A stretch of 8,357 nucleotides of DNA from the NCBI GenBank assembly GCA_000504625.1, contig AZHR01000029.1, forward strand, positions 1 through 8,357. Reading direction: 5' to 3'. Under the pieces are notes generated by a model that was not told the DNA's origin, ran no database searches, and worked only from the letters and a program-made list of their open reading frames with translations. The position numbers and the translations under genes are program-made. Of the stretch, positions 6,965 to 8,357 are shown in pieces. This DNA comes from an alpha proteobacterium SCGC AAA240-E13 (GTDB taxonomy: Bacteria; Pseudomonadota; Alphaproteobacteria; Pelagibacterales; Pelagibacteraceae). The stretch's first letter is position 1; each line of letters starts with the position of its first letter.

Positions 6965-7008
6965 AATCTTCCTTTATATCTAACAAACTAACTTCTTTTT
7001 AAACTCTT

Positions 7009-7503
7009 TTAAATACTCTTTTGTAAAAAAGTAATATCATTTGTTTTTATATCATTATAATACTCTGGTACATAACTTTCTAATTCAAATTGAATTATAT
7101 TTTTTTCTATACCTCTTCTCCATCTCTTACCCCCATCATCTTTATAGGCTACACAAAAGATAAACTTATAATCTTTTTTATTTATATTATTTTGTTTTAA
7201 AATATTTTCTAATACTTCTTTACCATTTTGTAATTTTAATCTTAATTGATTTCTATCTATATCTGAATATGTTTGATTTTTAAATTCTATACAAAAAACT
7301 TTATTATGATGTAATAAAATAGCATCATAAGAAGCTGGTTGTTTTGATGGATACATATCTTTAACTATATTATCAAAATTATAAACCAAAGCATTCTCAT
7401 CATTACATAAATAAACTTTATTTTTATCATCAAAACTTGTTTCTTTTAAAGTGCTTATATATGATTTGTATTTTGATTTAAAGATATAGTTTATATCAGC
7501 CAT
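7009..7503 (-). CDS. small PD-(D/E)XK nuclease-like protein
   Basis: A 164-residue protein with no family recognised by name. The core YDAILLHHNKVFCIEFKNQ (residues 59-77) has the layout of a PD-(D/E)XK nuclease site: D60, a beta-hairpin, then E73-x-K75 on the next strand. An acidic helix precedes it (DENALVYNFDNIV, 35-47) and a Q/K/R-rich helix follows (RNQLRLKLQNGKEVLENIL). KDDGGKRWRRGIEK (121-134) is strongly basic and may bind nucleic acid. The open frame extends to 7584, but the start is placed at 7503: its ATGGCTGA overlaps the ATPase stop by 8 nt, and the extra 27 residues only shadow that gene. The tight overlap means a stoichiometric partnership with the ATPase. The most likely role is effector of an ATPase-gated defence module. 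Nuclease activity is inferred from motifs only; it could also be an inactive PD-(D/E)XK-fold partner. Confidence 0.72.
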   Translation of the reverse strand: MADINYIFKSKYKSYISTLKETSFDDKNKVYLCNDENALVYNFDNIVKDMYPSKQPASYDAILLHHNKVFCIEFKNQTYSDIDRNQLRLKLQNGKEVLENILKQNNINKKDYKFIFCVAYKDDGGKRWRRGIEKNIIQFELESYVPEYYNDIKTNDITFLQKSI

Positions 7504-8357
7504 GCAAATCTTCACTATCCATTTTATCAAATTCTTCAAATGGTTCAGATAATACAGAAAAAATTTTAGATAATGTTTTTTCATTACTATTTTCTATTTT
7601 GTTAATATATCCATTTTCTGCTATATAAAAATCAGAATTTATATTTTCTTTTTTGCTATATCGTTGTAATGCTTCTATCATATATGGACTATGTGAATTT
7701 ACTACTATTTTTATTCCATTTTTTACAAGTTTTGTTATTAATTTGGCAAATTTTAATTGCCATTTTGGATGAAAATGAATCTCTGGCTCATCAAATATAA
7801 ATAATCCATATTTATTTAAATAACAATTTTGTAATAATATTTGAATAATTCCAAAGCTTTTAATTCCTGTTGCTATATTTGATAAAGGAATATCTTTATT
7901 ATTTTTTTTATAATAAAATTTACCTTGTTTGTTTTTTATAAATTCTCCATTGATAATAGAAGTTATATTATTTATAAAATTTTCATTATCATCACAATCT
8001 CTTCTTTTTTTTGCTAATTTAACATATAAATCCCATAAAATATAAGGGTAATCTATGCTTACATCATATCCATATATTTCATTTTCAGTTCTATAAGCTG
8101 AAATTGATACAAAAAAATCATACAAATCCCATACAAGAGGTGTTTGTATATAAGTGCAATCTAAAAATTTTCTATAATCTTTTTTATCTAATCCACTAAA
8201 TGATACACACTTATTTTCCTCTATTTTAACTTCATACATAATTTTTTCTTGTGTTTTCAATAAAATGTTTCCGTTATTAGAAACATCTCTATCAAAAAGT
8301 AATTCAATCTGCTTGTCAAATCCTTTTTGTCTATTTTTTATAAAGTTTAATGATTGT
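7496..8357 (-). CDS. ABC/OLD-like AAA ATPase, 5' end missing (partial)
   Basis: The visible 286 C-terminal residues belong to an ATPase of the AAA_15/AAA_21 (ABC-type, SMC/OLD-related) group. In order they carry a signature-like ATGIKSFG (codons near 7873-7850), a Walker B strand with D-E (GLFIFDEPEIHFHP, D codon at 7792-7790) and a switch histidine segment (VVNSHSPYMIEAL, near 7705). The last 25 residues are acidic. The frame stays open to the window edge (visible start QSLNFIKNRQKGF), so the Walker A motif and N-terminus lie beyond it. The TTG at 8260, or the ATG at 8239, would give a protein without Walker A and is not a credible start. There is no TOPRIM domain, unlike true OLD nucleases. 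The stop TGA lies within the start of the nuclease-like gene, so the two are coupled. Likely role: sensor/motor of a two-gene defence module, by analogy with other ABC-ATPase plus nuclease systems; the exact type is unknown. Confidence 0.88.
   Translation of the reverse strand, partial: QSLNFIKNRQKGFDKQIELLFDRDVSNNGNILLKTQEKIMYEVKIEENKCVSFSGLDKKDYRKFLDCTYIQTPLVWDLYDFFVSISAYRTENEIYGYDVSIDYPYILWDLYVKLAKKRRDCDDNENFINNITSIINGEFIKNKQGKFYYKKNNKDIPLSNIATGIKSFGIIQILLQNCYLNKYGLFIFDEPEIHFHPKWQLKFAKLITKLVKNGIKIVVNSHSPYMIEALQRYSKKENINSDFYIAENGYINKIENSNEKTLSKIFSVLSEPFEEFDKMDSEDLHG

Noticed and set aside
7504..7584. Upstream extension of the nuclease-like protein, with a hydrophobic N-terminus that could pass for a signal or membrane anchor.
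   Set aside because: It is a shadow of the ATPase's last codons; the overlap start at 7503 fits coupled translation.
8239..8260. TTG at 8260 or ATG at 8239 as the start of the ATPase gene.
   Set aside because: The same frame is open to the window edge and continues as protein-like sequence, and Walker A would be missing from such a product. The gene is simply cut by the window.

Overview
The window looks like a surface-polysaccharide (capsule, O-antigen or glycan) biosynthesis region of a very AT-rich Gram-negative bacterium. Campylobacterota (Campylobacter or Arcobacter type) is the best guess. It rests on the base composition, on two glycosyltransferases (GTs) resembling the Campylobacter Pgl enzymes, and on a TatB tail carrying LGPDKLPEAM. 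The organism call is inference; no rRNA or tRNA gene is present to anchor it.

Layout. Plus strand, 1-1938: the tail of an unidentified gene, a GT-B family 4 glycosyltransferase, and a DUF2334/WbmS-like polysaccharide deacetylase-fold protein, all packed tightly. A 153-bp gap follows, holding a 15-codon mini-ORF with a strong ribosome binding site. Plus strand, 2092-4300: two more family 4 glycosyltransferases that overlap by 8 nt, one PglJ/PglH-like and one PglA-like. After a 124-bp convergent gap the rest lies on the minus strand, transcribed from the right edge leftwards. First comes an ABC/OLD-like ATPase cut by the window end, then a small PD-(D/E)XK-nuclease-like protein overlapping it by 8 nt, then a polysaccharide pyruvyl transferase-family protein, and last a Wzx-type flippase.

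The most striking feature is that the flippase does not end as a flippase. After about ten transmembrane segments (residue 357) its frame runs directly into the cytoplasmic part of TatB (residues 358-436). The TatB membrane helix and the last flippase helices are both missing. Base composition changes at this exact point: hand counts give about 34% G+C in the 240 nt of the TatB part and about 20% in the adjacent 240 nt of flippase. The two Pgl-like GTs share the higher composition, and the genes outside them share the lower one. Positions from about 2030 to 4664 therefore behave as a block of different ancestry joined into an AT-rich accessory island by recombination, inversion, or possibly a chimeric assembly.

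How the genes work together: the glycosyltransferases would build a lipid-linked oligosaccharide at the inner face of the inner membrane, the deacetylase-like and pyruvyl transferase-like proteins may modify it, and the flippase would export it, if the fusion is still active. The ATPase-nuclease pair is unrelated to glycan synthesis and is best read as a candidate anti-phage or anti-plasmid module lodged in the variable locus. No insertion sequence, CRISPR array, tRNA or convincing intrinsic terminator was seen.
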